The notes: generated by a model from the sequence alone, not told the origin. 64,000 nt of DNA from Corynebacterium sp. CNJ-954 (GCF_001942345.1 NZ_MKKI01000045.1:62001-126000); one strand, 5' to 3'; shown: positions 33,698 to 43,648, counted from the first letter of the stretch. Translations and numbers: made by a program.

Positions 33698-35603
33698 GGC
33701 CTGCTGTGGAGCCGGGGCTGAGGAGGACGTCGGTCAGGAGGTCGCGCCGCCTTGGTGGCGGGACACCGATCTGCTTCCATCAGTGATCAGTGGGGTCGCC
33801 CTGGCCGCCGGTTACCTTCTGGTCTGGTCAGGCGTTCCGGTGGGCGCCGCCGTACTCCAGTGGATCGCTCTCCTTGCCGGTGCCTGCACCTTCGTTCCCG
33901 GAGCTCTGCGCCAACTGGCGCGGCGGCGTCTGGGGGTGGGCCTGTTGATGACCATTGCTGCGGCCGGTGCGGTGGTGTTGGGGCACGTCGGGGAGGCGGC
34001 CGCGCTGGCTTTCCTGTTCTCCCTGGCAGAAGCACTCGAGGACCGGGCCATGGGCCGTGCCCAGGAGAAACTGCGGGCGTTGCTGACCCTGATACCCGAT
34101 ACGGTGCGTGTCGCCCGTGGTACACGGGCGGTCACTGTCACTGCTGCGAAAGTGCGCAGAACCGACGTCCTGATCGTCGGCGCCGGCGAACGCGTCGCCA
34201 CTGACGGCGTGGTCGTGGACGGTCGCTCGAGTATTGACACCTCCGCTGTGACCGGCGAATCCATTCCTGTCACCGTCGAAGCAGGTGACGAGGTCCCTGC
34301 TGGTGCGGTCAACGGGGCGGCGACGCTGCGGATCGCGGCGACAGCGGACGGGGTTGACAATTCCCTGACCCAGATCGTCAGTCTCGTCGAGCAGGCCCAT
34401 GCCAGGAAGGGCGAACGTGCCCGGTTGGCCGACACCATCGCCCGACCCCTGGTGCCGACGGTGTTGATTGCCTCCGCACTGATCGCGCTGATCGGGAGCA
34501 TGCTCGGTGATCCCACCACCTGGATTGAGCGGGCGTTGGTTGTTCTCGTCGCCGCCTCACCATGTGCCTTGGCTATCGCGGTACCGGTGACCGTGATCAG
34601 TGCGATCGGTTCGGCCTCGAAGTTCGGCGTGGTCATCAAGTCCGGTGAGGCGTTCGAGCAGTTCGGGACGATCAGGACAGTGGCCCTGGACAAGACCGGT
34701 ACGCTGACCCGTAATGAGCCCCGGGTCGTTGACGTCCGGACCGCCGCTGGATGGGAGGGGGACGAGGTCATTGCCTTCGCCGCCGCCCTGGAGACGGACA
34801 GCGTGCACCCGCTCGCCGCGGCGATCACCACCGCTGTCGCAGCGCGTCCCCGTCACGTGCTCTCGGCCCGGGACGTCGTGGAAAACGCCGGTCACGGTAT
34901 CAGTGGTCGTCTGGGGGAGAGGACTGTCCGGGTCGGCAACACCCGCTGGCTGTATCCCCGGGGGCTCGAGGTCGAGGCCGGGTCGATGGCCGACAACGGA
35001 ATGACGGTGGTGGTCGTCGAGGCCGATGGCCGAATTGTCGGGGTGATCGGCATCCGCGACGAGCTCCGGACCGAATCCGCCGAGACGATCCGGCAGCTGC
35101 ATGCACAGGGTCTTCGTACGGTGATGCTCACCGGCGACAATGAACGTACCGCGGGTGCAGTGGCGGATCTGGCGGGGATCACCGACGTGCATGCGGACCA
35201 GCTGCCGAAGGACAAGGCTGACGCTGTGACGGCTCTTGCCGCGGAACGTCCGACGGCGATGATCGGCGACGGGATCAACGACGCGCCGGCGTTGGCGAAC
35301 GCGACGGTGGGTATCGCCATGGGTGCCAAGGGGTCGGCGGCGGCGATCGAGTCCGCCGACATCGCCTTCACAGGTCACGATCTCCGTCTGATCCCGGGCG
35401 CGCTGGCGCATGCCCGGCGGGGACGGCGGATCATGACGGCCAATATCGTCCTGGCATTGGCGATCATCGTCCTTCTGTTCCCGCTGGCTCTGTTCGGCGT
35501 CATCGGCCTGCCCGGGGTGGTTCTCGTCCATGAGGCCGCCGAGGTCGCGGTGATTCTCAACGGGGTGCGGGCGTCGTCGTCATTATCTGCATTTTCCCGT
35601 TGA
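33690..35603 (+). CDS. CadA-type P1B heavy-metal ATPase
   Basis: 637 aa from ATG 33690 (GGAGG five bases upstream; ATG 33687 also possible). Motifs: TGES (actuator), SPC in VAASPCALAIAVPV, DKTGTLT, HPLAA and GDGINDAPALAN. The N-terminus has only MSEACCGAG, with no heavy-metal-associated domain. Exports Zn2+/Cd2+/Pb2+-class ions. Coupled to the upstream repressor by an overlap of eight bases. Confidence 0.92.
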   Translation: MSEACCGAGAEEDVGQEVAPPWWRDTDLLPSVISGVALAAGYLLVWSGVPVGAAVLQWIALLAGACTFVPGALRQLARRRLGVGLLMTIAAAGAVVLGHVGEAAALAFLFSLAEALEDRAMGRAQEKLRALLTLIPDTVRVARGTRAVTVTAAKVRRTDVLIVGAGERVATDGVVVDGRSSIDTSAVTGESIPVTVEAGDEVPAGAVNGAATLRIAATADGVDNSLTQIVSLVEQAHARKGERARLADTIARPLVPTVLIASALIALIGSMLGDPTTWIERALVVLVAASPCALAIAVPVTVISAIGSASKFGVVIKSGEAFEQFGTIRTVALDKTGTLTRNEPRVVDVRTAAGWEGDEVIAFAAALETDSVHPLAAAITTAVAARPRHVLSARDVVENAGHGISGRLGERTVRVGNTRWLYPRGLEVEAGSMADNGMTVVVVEADGRIVGVIGIRDELRTESAETIRQLHAQGLRTVMLTGDNERTAGAVADLAGITDVHADQLPKDKADAVTALAAERPTAMIGDGINDAPALANATVGIAMGAKGSAAAIESADIAFTGHDLRLIPGALAHARRGRRIMTANIVLALAIIVLLFPLALFGVIGLPGVVLVHEAAEVAVILNGVRASSSLSAFSR

Positions 35604-35609
35604 TGCTTT

Positions 35610-35963
35610 CTACGGCCTGTGCAGTCGCCGCCGTATTTCCCGTGCCTGTGCGCCGGTGACCACGATGGCGACACCGGTATTGAGTGCTTCCTCCAGATCG
35701 GAGGTATTCAGCTTGTGGAGAGCTGCGGCCGTCAGTGCCTCACCGTGGATATTCGTCAGGATTGTATCGGGATCGAGAGTGTAAACCTGACTCGCTGTGT
35801 GGATCACCTGGGGCTCCGGCAGGAGCAGGCCAGACGTTTCGAGGGCGGCGACAGCAAGGTGCCGCTCATATTCAAACCGTATATATCCCTCGAGGGCCTT
35901 GTGGGCCCGCCTGTTATCTCGCAAAAGTCGCAGTTCCTGTAGTTGTGTCTCCGTGTCCGCCAC
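35610..35963 (-). CDS. Hypothetical protein (117 aa)
   Basis: GTG 35963 follows AGAAAG. The protein begins with a helical, charged region (TQLQELRLLRDNRRAHKAL, EYERHLAVAALE) and ends ALNTGVAIVVTGAQAREIRR. It has no recognised motif. It is divergent from a nucleotidyltransferase-like gene across 140 bases, and convergent with cadA. It could be a regulator or a partner of that gene; unproven. Confidence 0.55.
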   Translation of the reverse strand: MADTETQLQELRLLRDNRRAHKALEGYIRFEYERHLAVAALETSGLLLPEPQVIHTASQVYTLDPDTILTNIHGEALTAAALHKLNTSDLEEALNTGVAIVVTGAQAREIRRRLHRP

Positions 35964-36104
35964 GGATCTTTCTGAGTTCTCTCCGCTGTTCTTCCGGAAT
36001 CCCGCTTCCGGAGCGCGTTTCTGTCCCGCCCTAAAAGCACATGCATAACGTGAACAGCGTAGTGTCGCTCGGACAGGCAAACACCACCCCTAGGGACCCT
36101 TTTC

Positions 36105-36773
36105 ATGGACTCCACCGATGCTTCCGGTGCGCGCTACACAGTGGACGACAAAGACAGGGCCGCCCGACACGGCCTTGTCGAGGCAGTGAAACGGGGCTAC
36201 GCGCCACTGCTGGCATCCGTGACGGGCTCAGCACTACGCGGACTGGACCATGCCGGAAGTGACCTGGATGTCCTGGTCGCCGTGGTTGATGCACTCCCCA
36301 GGCCGGTCGCGGACGTGACCGAGGACCTGGATCTCACCTTTGCTCCGCTGCCGCACATCCTCGGCAAAGTCGGGGAGTCTGTCCCGTACACCGAGTGGGC
36401 GGCGAGTCCCTATCTCGTCTCGCACGGGCCCCTCGGAGAGGCGTGGCTCCCGATGGTCCGTGCAGTGAGGTGCAACCGGTACAACCTGGCTGCCCATGCG
36501 CAGTCGATGGCGAGGAACACCGCTGCACGGCAGCCGGATCCACGGAAGGCGGCACGACTCGTCCTCGCTGCCTACCGTTTCACCCACACAGCTCCCGGTG
36601 ACCCCGTGCAGCCCCGTGCGGTGTTCGACCTGACCTGTGACGACGCCCCCGCCGCCGCAGACTGGTTGACGGATGCCGCTGGTGCCGTTGACGTCGCCAG
36701 CCCCGCTGACACCACCAAGGTCGCCGGTCTGCGCATTGAGAGGGTGTCGGGGCTGCTGCGCTCCGCCGGCTGA
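36105..36773 (+). CDS. Nucleotidyltransferase-fold protein
   Basis: 222 aa. Residues ~42-58 show the Pol beta-type motif TGSALRGLDHAGSDLDVLV (G-S...D-x-D), with a possible third acidic residue in EDLDLTF. The rest is helical. It resembles RlaP-like predicted nucleotidyltransferases (PF10127 type) and toxin-like MNT proteins, but no HEPN gene is adjacent. Weak ribosome site. Divergent from the 117-aa gene. Confidence 0.7.
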   Translation: MDSTDASGARYTVDDKDRAARHGLVEAVKRGYAPLLASVTGSALRGLDHAGSDLDVLVAVVDALPRPVADVTEDLDLTFAPLPHILGKVGESVPYTEWAASPYLVSHGPLGEAWLPMVRAVRCNRYNLAAHAQSMARNTAARQPDPRKAARLVLAAYRFTHTAPGDPVQPRAVFDLTCDDAPAAADWLTDAAGAVDVASPADTTKVAGLRIERVSGLLRSAG

Positions 36774-36870
36774 CCCTGATTCGTTCTCCGGATGTGCTGT
36801 CGGCACGCCCTTTGAACAGTGCAGATAGGTGAAACTGAACGGTGTGGCCGCATATTGGCCGTTGATGCAG

Positions 36871-36895
36871 GTCACAAATGATTATCTACTGTGAC
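36871..36895 (+). promoter_or_regulatory. Possible operator upstream of the MFS/CoA-transferase operon
   Basis: GTCACA (36871-36876) and TGTGAC (36890-36895) form a spaced inverted repeat, with TATCTA-like -10 sequence between them. The same half-sites form the tight palindrome at the PucR-type gene (52942-52955). The long spacer is unlike the GlxR/Crp consensus. Confidence 0.4.
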
Positions 36896-36949
36896 TCGCA
36901 CCCCACCGCATCTTCCGCGGACCATCACTGACACCCTCCGGAGGCCACC

Positions 36950-38305
36950 ATGGCGATACGCGCCGCAGCCCCACCCCGCAAGAAAGCTCCCTCGGCCACG
37001 CGACCGTGGGTCATCGTCTTCCTGCTCTTCTGGTTCTTCACGCTGAACTTCGCCGACAAAGCCGCGGTCGGTCTGGCCAGCAAGCAGATCCGTGAGAGTA
37101 TGGACCTCACCGCGAGTCAGTACGGCCTGCTGAGCAGCGGGTTTTTCTGGCTCTTCGCCGTCGGCGCGGTGGTGCTCACCGCCGTACTGCGCAAGATCTC
37201 CTACCCCTGGGCCGCAGGACTGCTGATGATCAGCTGGATCGTCACGATGGTTCCGCTGACCATACCGACGTCTTTCGGGGTTCTGCTGGGCAGTCGTATC
37301 CTGCTGGGTTTCTTCGAAGGTCCGGCGCACGCTCTCTGCCAGTCCATCGTCGCCGACCACTTCCCACCCGAGAAACGTGCCACAGCCGGTGCCGTGGTCA
37401 ATGCCGGTTCCTCCGTGGGGCCGATGATTGCGGCACCAGCACTGACCTGGGTGATTCTCACCTGGACATGGCATGCCGCATTCGCCGTCCTTGTCGGTGT
37501 CGGACTGCTGTGGCTCATCGTGTGGTTCAGTTGCACCCCTCGCTCACCGTTGCGGGCCCAGGCTGCCGCCGACGGACCTTCTGCCGACGCCGTCGTGCAC
37601 GAGGATCCCAACGGTAATATTCGCGTCCCCTTCCTCAAGCTCCTGACCTTGCGTAGCTTCTGGGGAATCGCGATTCTCTCCTTCGCCGGTTACCTGATCT
37701 CGTCGCTCAAGGTCGCCTGGTTGCCCGCCTATCTCAACGAGGGCGCCGGGTACTCCGAGAGCACCGTCGGTACCCTCGTGACTCTGCCGTACATCGCCGC
37801 CGTGGTGGTTCTCCTTTCCGCCGGTATGCTGTCCAGCCGGATGCTCAAACGGGGCTTCAGCAGCCGCGCGGCACGTGGCTACGTCACCGGCGGTTACCTG
37901 CTGGTCGGTGGTATCGCGATGATCCTGTTCACCCAGGTCGGTCCCGGGCTGCTTCAGCTGTGCCTGGTGATGCTCGCCTTCGCCGTGAACAGTGTGGCTT
38001 TCTCGGTGGCATTCGCCGGAGCGTCGGACTTCCTGCCGGCGCGCCAACGCGTCGCCTTCTTCGGCTGCATCATCGCCGTGTACAGCGTCGCAGGGGTCGT
38101 CGCCCCCTGGGGTCTCGGTTTCATCGTGGATCACGCCACCACCCCGGCGGACGGCTACGCCCAGGGCTTCCTGATCGTCGGCATCATGGTCGCCGTCCTC
38201 GGCGTCATCGGGGGCATGATGCTTGATCCGGCCCAGTCGCGTCGCCGACTCGAGGAGATCTCCCGGGAGCACGCTTCCCATGACCTGGGTGAGGAGGTGC
38301 GGTGA
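36950..38305 (+). CDS. MFS transporter, organic anion (ACS-like)
   Basis: 451 aa with about 12 membrane helices. Typical MFS loops: LASKQIRESMDLTASQYG, LGSRILLGFFEGPAHAL and DFLPARQRVA. Resembles the anion:cation symporter group (carboxylates). GGAGG before ATG 36950. Its stop overlaps the next start (TGATG). A close relative lies at 50300-51643, also next to a type III CoA-transferase. Confidence 0.88.
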   Translation: MAIRAAAPPRKKAPSATRPWVIVFLLFWFFTLNFADKAAVGLASKQIRESMDLTASQYGLLSSGFFWLFAVGAVVLTAVLRKISYPWAAGLLMISWIVTMVPLTIPTSFGVLLGSRILLGFFEGPAHALCQSIVADHFPPEKRATAGAVVNAGSSVGPMIAAPALTWVILTWTWHAAFAVLVGVGLLWLIVWFSCTPRSPLRAQAAADGPSADAVVHEDPNGNIRVPFLKLLTLRSFWGIAILSFAGYLISSLKVAWLPAYLNEGAGYSESTVGTLVTLPYIAAVVVLLSAGMLSSRMLKRGFSSRAARGYVTGGYLLVGGIAMILFTQVGPGLLQLCLVMLAFAVNSVAFSVAFAGASDFLPARQRVAFFGCIIAVYSVAGVVAPWGLGFIVDHATTPADGYAQGFLIVGIMVAVLGVIGGMMLDPAQSRRRLEEISREHASHDLGEEVR

Positions 38306-39531
38306 TGCCGGACGATCAACCCTTGCACGGCATTCGGGTCATCGACCTCGGTCAGTACATTGCCGGCCCCAGCGTCGCCCAGACACTGTCCGACCTGGGG
38401 GCGGACGTGATCAAGGTGGAGAGTCCCGGCGGCGACCAGGCCCGCAGCGTGGGCCCGTTCGGTGAGGCGATGGTCCGCGCGTACAACAGGGACAAACGTA
38501 GTATCGCGCTGAATCTCCGCGCCGGTGAAGGGCGTGGCATCCTCCACCGTCTCATTGCTGATGCAGACGTTCTCGTCGGCAACTTCCGGCACGGCTCGGC
38601 GGACCGCCTCGGGATCGGCCCGCAGACGTTGAGTGAGAAGTACCCGCGTCTCGTCCACGCCAGTATCACCGGGTTCGGGACCGGCGGACCGTCGAGCGCC
38701 AGACCGGGTCTGGACATTGCGGCGCAGGCGGAGTTCGGGTTGATGCACATGACCGGTGCCGGTGACGGTGAACCACAGCGTGTCGGGGCGGCGGTGGCCG
38801 ATGTGTCAGCCGCAAACGCCGTGGTACACGGTATCCTCGCCGCGCTTTTCCGCCGCGAGCGCACCGGCAGGGGAGGGCACGTTGAAAGTTCGCTCATGGA
38901 GGCCACACTTGCCGTGCAGGCCGCGGTGTGGGGTGAGTACCAGCTGACCGGGAAACCGCCCCGCCGTCGTGGCAACGGCCAGGCCAATGCCGCCCCCGCC
39001 GCGGACGTTGTCGAGGTGGCGGACGGACATATCGTGGTCTCGGCCTACGCCTCCGCGAAATGGCTGGCGCTGTGCCGGCTGATCGGCAGGCCTGACCTGG
39101 CCACCGACCCCCGGTTCCTCGACAACCCGTCGCGCGTGGTGAACCGTCCGGCTCTCCTCGCGGTCCTCGCGGAGGCATTCAGCAGTCTCACCCGCGCGCA
39201 GGCTGTCGCAATGCTCGACTCCGCCGGAATCGTCTGCGGTGCGGTCCGTGCCTACGACGAGATCGACCGGGACGAGGACGTTGAAGCGTCCGGCATTCTC
39301 GTGCAGGTCGCCGACCCCGGGGGCGAGGACTACCGCGTTCCGGGCCAGGCGTTCACCGTCGACGGCGCACGACGCCACGCCAGCGCGGCAGCCCCGGTGG
39401 TCGGAGCGCACACCGTCGAGATACTCACCGACCTCGGCTATTCTCCCGACGCGATAGACGCCATGTACACCCGCGGAGCCGTCGCAGGTGTTCCCCGCCA
39501 CGAACCAATCCCACGAAAGGTAGCACTGTGA
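38305..39531 (+). CDS. CaiB/BaiF-family (type III) CoA-transferase
   Basis: 408 aa. N-terminal HGIRVIDLGQYIAGP and DLGADVIKVESPGGDQAR are characteristic, and the catalytic Asp is expected in GLDIAAQAEFG. Transfers CoA from a donor acyl-CoA to an organic acid. Start ATG 38305 overlaps the MFS stop by one base; GTG 38302 is an alternative. Followed by an acyl-CoA dehydrogenase, so the imported acid would be activated and then oxidised. Confidence 0.9.
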   Translation: MPDDQPLHGIRVIDLGQYIAGPSVAQTLSDLGADVIKVESPGGDQARSVGPFGEAMVRAYNRDKRSIALNLRAGEGRGILHRLIADADVLVGNFRHGSADRLGIGPQTLSEKYPRLVHASITGFGTGGPSSARPGLDIAAQAEFGLMHMTGAGDGEPQRVGAAVADVSAANAVVHGILAALFRRERTGRGGHVESSLMEATLAVQAAVWGEYQLTGKPPRRRGNGQANAAPAADVVEVADGHIVVSAYASAKWLALCRLIGRPDLATDPRFLDNPSRVVNRPALLAVLAEAFSSLTRAQAVAMLDSAGIVCGAVRAYDEIDRDEDVEASGILVQVADPGGEDYRVPGQAFTVDGARRHASAAAPVVGAHTVEILTDLGYSPDAIDAMYTRGAVAGVPRHEPIPRKVAL

Positions 39532-40733
39532 TCCGCACCGACATCCACGACATGGACTTTCCTGAATACCTCGCCACGATCGCCGCCTTCACCGACGACG
39601 AGCTCATCCCCGCAGAACCGGAGATGGTGCGGGAAGGGGAGGTGCCGGCACGGATCCTCCACCGGATGGCGGAGCTCGGGCTGTTCGGGATCTCGATCCC
39701 CCGCGAATACGGCGGTCTCGGTTGGTCGATGGAGCAGCAGGTTCGCCTGACGCTGGAGTTCACCCGCGCGTCATGCGTCTACCGCTCACGCTTCTCGACG
39801 GTCATCGGGTTGTGTTCGCAGGCGATCCTCGACCACGGGACGGATGAGCAGCGGGCCGCCATGCTGCCGGCAATGGCGGCGGGGGAGCGGGTCACCGCTT
39901 TCGCACTGACGGAACCGCAGGCAGGTTCGGACGCATTCAGCCTGCAGACCACCGCTGAACGTGACGGGGACGCCTACGTCCTCTACGGCGAGAAACGTTT
40001 CATCACGAACGCCGCCTGGGCTGACTGGTTCATCGTCTTCGCCCGGACCGATCCGTCGGTGCAGGGCGCGCCCGGAGTCTCCGCGATACTGGTCGACGCT
40101 CACACCGACGGAGTGCGGACGGCGCTGCCGGACCAGATGAACGGGCATGCCGAAGGTCCTGTCGGGGAGATCTACCTCGACGGTGTCCGGGTCAGCACTG
40201 ACGCCGTCATCGGCGGGGCCGAGGGGCAGGGTCTGCCCGTCGCATTGCGCGGCATCAACCATGCGCGGTTGCACGTGGCGGCGACCTGTGTCGGACAGGC
40301 GACGCGGATGCTGGAGGAGACAGTCGCCTATGTCAGCGGGCGTGAACAGTTCGGAGGCCCCCTTGCGGACCTCGGTGCGGTGCAGTCGGACCTCGGCGAG
40401 AGTTTCGCCGAGGTTGAGGCGGCCCGTGCGCTGACCCTGGAATGTGCCCGGGCATTCGACACCGGTGCGATTCCGCGGCACCAGATCAGCGCCGCCAAGC
40501 TCTTCGCCTCGGAGACAGCGAGCCGTGTCGGGGACCGGTGCGTCCAGCTTCTCGGTGGCGTCGGCATTGTCGGTGACCATCCGGTACCTCGGATGTGGCG
40601 TGATGTCCGTGCCCTGAGGATCTACGAGGGCAGCTCACCGGTGCACCGGCGCAACCTCGCCAAGGCGATGGTGCGCAGTGTGCACACCGACGGTGCACTC
40701 CCGGATACCTACCGTGTCATTCGGGGAGGATGA
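39528..40733 (+). CDS. Acyl-CoA dehydrogenase
   Basis: 401 aa. FALTEPQAGSDAFS is the FAD-contact signature, and RDVRALRIYEGSSPVHRRNLAK gives the catalytic Glu near the C-terminus. GTG 39528 overlaps the CoA-transferase stop (GTGA), so translation is coupled. Oxidises an acyl-CoA to the enoyl-CoA. Confidence 0.9.
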   Translation: MIRTDIHDMDFPEYLATIAAFTDDELIPAEPEMVREGEVPARILHRMAELGLFGISIPREYGGLGWSMEQQVRLTLEFTRASCVYRSRFSTVIGLCSQAILDHGTDEQRAAMLPAMAAGERVTAFALTEPQAGSDAFSLQTTAERDGDAYVLYGEKRFITNAAWADWFIVFARTDPSVQGAPGVSAILVDAHTDGVRTALPDQMNGHAEGPVGEIYLDGVRVSTDAVIGGAEGQGLPVALRGINHARLHVAATCVGQATRMLEETVAYVSGREQFGGPLADLGAVQSDLGESFAEVEAARALTLECARAFDTGAIPRHQISAAKLFASETASRVGDRCVQLLGGVGIVGDHPVPRMWRDVRALRIYEGSSPVHRRNLAKAMVRSVHTDGALPDTYRVIRGG

Positions 40734-40742
40734 TGGGGTCCC

Positions 40743-41777
40743 ATGGACATCCGTCACCTTGAGTATTTCCTTGCCGTCGTCGAGCAGGGTGGAGTCAACC
40801 GCGCGGCGCAGCACCTGCACGTCGCTCAGGCATCGGTCTCACAGGCGATCCAACAGCTCGAGAGGGAGTTCAAGCTGTCACTGTTCCACCGGACAGGACG
40901 CAACCTCGTACTCACCCCTGCCGGAGAGCTGCTGCTCGACCCTGCCCGCAAAGTGCTCGGGGACGTGATCGGTGTTCGGGACCTCATGCGTTCCGCCCAC
41001 GACATGCAGGTCGGAGCAGTGACCATCGGAACGATGCCGGAAATGTCGAGTGAGGCGGTCGCGGCATGGAGTGGGTCATTCACCCGTGCGTACCCGGATA
41101 TCCGTCTCGAACTGTCGGAGTTCAGTTCCTCCGAGGAGCTCTGCGCGGAGGTGGTCGCCGGGCACTGTGAGATCGGGTTCACCACTTTTCCGGTGGACGC
41201 CGAAGGACTGCAGTCGGTCGGGTTCGGTGAACAGCGACTGCTCCTGGTCAGGCCACCGGGGACGGATTCTGACTCTGACGACGGGGGCCGGACCGGCACG
41301 GGCTTCCCGATGTCCGATATCGCGGCCGTTCCACTCGTGGTCAGTAGTGCAGCAACATGGGAGGGGAGCGTGGTGGCGAACGCCCTCAGCGCGGCGCGAC
41401 GCCCCGCGAAGATCGTCGCCCGGGTGCCTAACCGTCACGCACAGCTCGCTCTCGTGCTCTCCGGTGCAGGCAGCGCATTTCTGCCGATGCGTATGGCCAC
41501 GGCGGCACACCGGCTCGGTGCGGTCGTGGTCGAGACGGATCCGGAGATCCGGACTGCATTCGGCATCGTGCACCGTGCCAGCGGGCTCAGCCCCGCTGCC
41601 AGCAGTTTCGTCGCCCTCAGTCGTGCGAACCTCGTGCACTGGCACAGGAGGATCGCCACACACCGCGCCCGGGGAATGAACCTGCTGCAGGCCGCGGTGA
41701 AAGCGGACGACGAACTCCACACGGACCAGCAACGGCTGGTGAAAGGGCTCGTCGACGACGGTGCCGTCAGTCGTTGA
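40743..41777 (+). CDS. LysR-family transcriptional regulator
   Basis: 344 aa. N-terminal LysR HTH: MDIRHLEYFLAVVEQGGVNR, QASVSQAIQQLE. The effector-binding domain follows. It starts nine bases after the acyl-CoA dehydrogenase stop, on the same strand, so it is probably co-transcribed and regulates the module. Its stop overlaps the convergent nitroreductase by 11 bases. Confidence 0.9.
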   Translation: MDIRHLEYFLAVVEQGGVNRAAQHLHVAQASVSQAIQQLEREFKLSLFHRTGRNLVLTPAGELLLDPARKVLGDVIGVRDLMRSAHDMQVGAVTIGTMPEMSSEAVAAWSGSFTRAYPDIRLELSEFSSSEELCAEVVAGHCEIGFTTFPVDAEGLQSVGFGEQRLLLVRPPGTDSDSDDGGRTGTGFPMSDIAAVPLVVSSAATWEGSVVANALSAARRPAKIVARVPNRHAQLALVLSGAGSAFLPMRMATAAHRLGAVVVETDPEIRTAFGIVHRASGLSPAASSFVALSRANLVHWHRRIATHRARGMNLLQAAVKADDELHTDQQRLVKGLVDDGAVSR

Positions 41778-42351
41778 CCAGCACCGACTCCGAGAGAGGT
41801 CGTCGTGTGCGCGGCGCATTCTCCCGGGCGAGTACAGCGTCATCGGCATCGCCTGCATCCCCGAGCACCCCGACGGCGATCACGGTGAGCGGGACCAGGG
41901 TTTCGTCGAGGGAGAACGCCTGTGAGACCACCGCCGGATCGAAGCCACTCATCTGGTGCACCAGCAGTTCATTGGCGTGCGCCTGAATGGTGAAGTACGC
42001 CGCTGCCTGACCGGCGTCGTAGCGTGCCTCAGGAAGTGGGCTCCCGTCCTCGCCGACGGTCTCGGTGAGGACCACCACGAGTGCGCCGGCGTCCTTGGCC
42101 CATCCCTGGTTGAAGCCGATCAGGGAATTCAGCACCGTCTCGTGGGCGGAGCTCCCTCGCCGGGTCACCAGGAAACGCCACGGCTGACGGTTGTAGGCGG
42201 ACGGTGCCCATCGGGCAGCCTCCAGAGCACTGCGCAGTGCGTCCTCGTTGACAGGGGAGTGGCCGTCGTAGATGCGCGGGCTCCAGCGTTCCGAGACGAT
42301 GTCGAGGACGGGGGCGTCGGTCTGTGCGGTGCGGTCGTTGATGAGGGTCAT
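41767..42351 (-). CDS. Nitroreductase-family FMN protein
   Basis: 194 aa. RWSPRIYDGHSPVNEDAL and ARWAPSAYNRQPWRFLV are FMN-binding signatures. The start at 42351 is at the family boundary. Uses NAD(P)H to reduce nitro or quinone compounds. Convergent with the LysR gene. Confidence 0.9.
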   Translation of the reverse strand: MTLINDRTAQTDAPVLDIVSERWSPRIYDGHSPVNEDALRSALEAARWAPSAYNRQPWRFLVTRRGSSAHETVLNSLIGFNQGWAKDAGALVVVLTETVGEDGSPLPEARYDAGQAAAYFTIQAHANELLVHQMSGFDPAVVSQAFSLDETLVPLTVIAVGVLGDAGDADDAVLARENAPRTRRPLSESVLVND

Positions 42352-42412
42352 GTCCGGGATCAACCCCACGACCGCGCCGCATGTTCCCGTTTTATTCAAC
42401 GGGGAGCGGACG

Positions 42413-43648
42413 TCAGCCGATCTTGTAACCGTCCGCGGTGAGGACCTCTTCGGCGGTGTCTGGCGCATCCGCCGCCCGGAACTCGAGGATCTGGTCGGTG
42501 TGGTTGTGACCGTAGGCCTTCTGGCCTGTCCCTTCCTGCCGCTTCCTCAGCAGCTCCTCGCGCTGTTCCAGCGGGGTGAGCGGGTTGCCGTACATCCGTC
42601 GGGAGACCTCGGGGCTGAGGACGCGCGGTGTTTCGGCCGGAATCCCGAGGAGGGCGGGCTCGTAGTAGCGCAGTGCCCGGGGGCAGATACGGGCAATCAG
42701 CCAGAGGAACAATTTCGGGTTCGCGGCCAGGACCTTGTAGATCGGCTTCCAGGCGGCGACTGACAACGTGTCCATGAGACGGGACTGCTTCACTCCGAGC
42801 ATCGGACGCATCCACCGTGGGTAGGTGGCGATGATGCTCTTTCGCAGCAGCGGACGACCGAGCTTCTGCAGCCACTTCGGCAGATCCGGCTCAATGTTCA
42901 CGAAACCGTCGAGGATGACGTCGACATTGCGGATCGCGGCTTCGGAGGCGGAGAGCTTCTCTCGCCAGTCATCGAGGTACTTCTGCACCTCACCGCGGGT
43001 GCGGGGGACGTCCTCCTGGCGGATGGGCTGTGCCGCAGCAGCGGTCACCATCTGCGACCAGTACTCATTCTCCTCGTCCCGGGAGAGCTTGCCGGGGCCG
43101 AAGGTCTCGTAGACGTAGAGGATGGAGTGCCAGGCGGTCACGTGAATCCACAACTGTGATGACGGGCGGTTGGCCTCGAAGTTGTTGCCGGTCACCGGGT
43201 TTACTCCGTAGGAGCGGTCGTGGACCTTCATCAGGATGTCGGACATCCTGATCACGGTCTGTGAGTCGGCGGTCAGCCAGGAGACGAAGTACTCCATCGT
43301 GCGGTCATACCGGGTGGGCGTCCGCTTGTACACCTGTCCGGAATCGTCGACGGCGGCGACAAGATCCGGATCGAGGTGTTCGATGGTCACGGCACGGGCG
43401 AAGCCCTGCAGCGCAGCGGTCGGGTAGAGCCAGACCTTCCAGGCGACGGAACCGGGGCCGAACCAGCCTTCGTCAGCGCGGGTGATCTTGTCGTCCTTGC
43501 CCCCGCGACGGAATGCCTTCTGTCTGGCAGGGGCAGGTTTCTCGTTTTTCTTGGTGTCGTTGTGGTCGGTCGCGGATGCCGCACCCGGGATCGTGGCATC
43601 GACCAGACCGAGGGTGTTGCTCTCGTCGCCGGTAAAGGGGCAGGACAT
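42413..43648 (-). CDS. DUF2236 (MpaB/latex-clearing-like) oxygenase
   Basis: 411 aa. Matches the DUF2236 layout: an early WFGPGSVAWKVWLYP, then the His-bearing helix QLWIHVTAWHSILYVYE that in LCP-type proteins ligates haem, and a C-terminal helical region. Ribosome site AAGGAGG. Likely an intracellular haem- or iron-dependent oxygenase; substrate unknown. Confidence 0.8.
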   Translation of the reverse strand: MSCPFTGDESNTLGLVDATIPGAASATDHNDTKKNEKPAPARQKAFRRGGKDDKITRADEGWFGPGSVAWKVWLYPTAALQGFARAVTIEHLDPDLVAAVDDSGQVYKRTPTRYDRTMEYFVSWLTADSQTVIRMSDILMKVHDRSYGVNPVTGNNFEANRPSSQLWIHVTAWHSILYVYETFGPGKLSRDEENEYWSQMVTAAAAQPIRQEDVPRTRGEVQKYLDDWREKLSASEAAIRNVDVILDGFVNIEPDLPKWLQKLGRPLLRKSIIATYPRWMRPMLGVKQSRLMDTLSVAAWKPIYKVLAANPKLFLWLIARICPRALRYYEPALLGIPAETPRVLSPEVSRRMYGNPLTPLEQREELLRKRQEGTGQKAYGHNHTDQILEFRAADAPDTAEEVLTADGYKIG

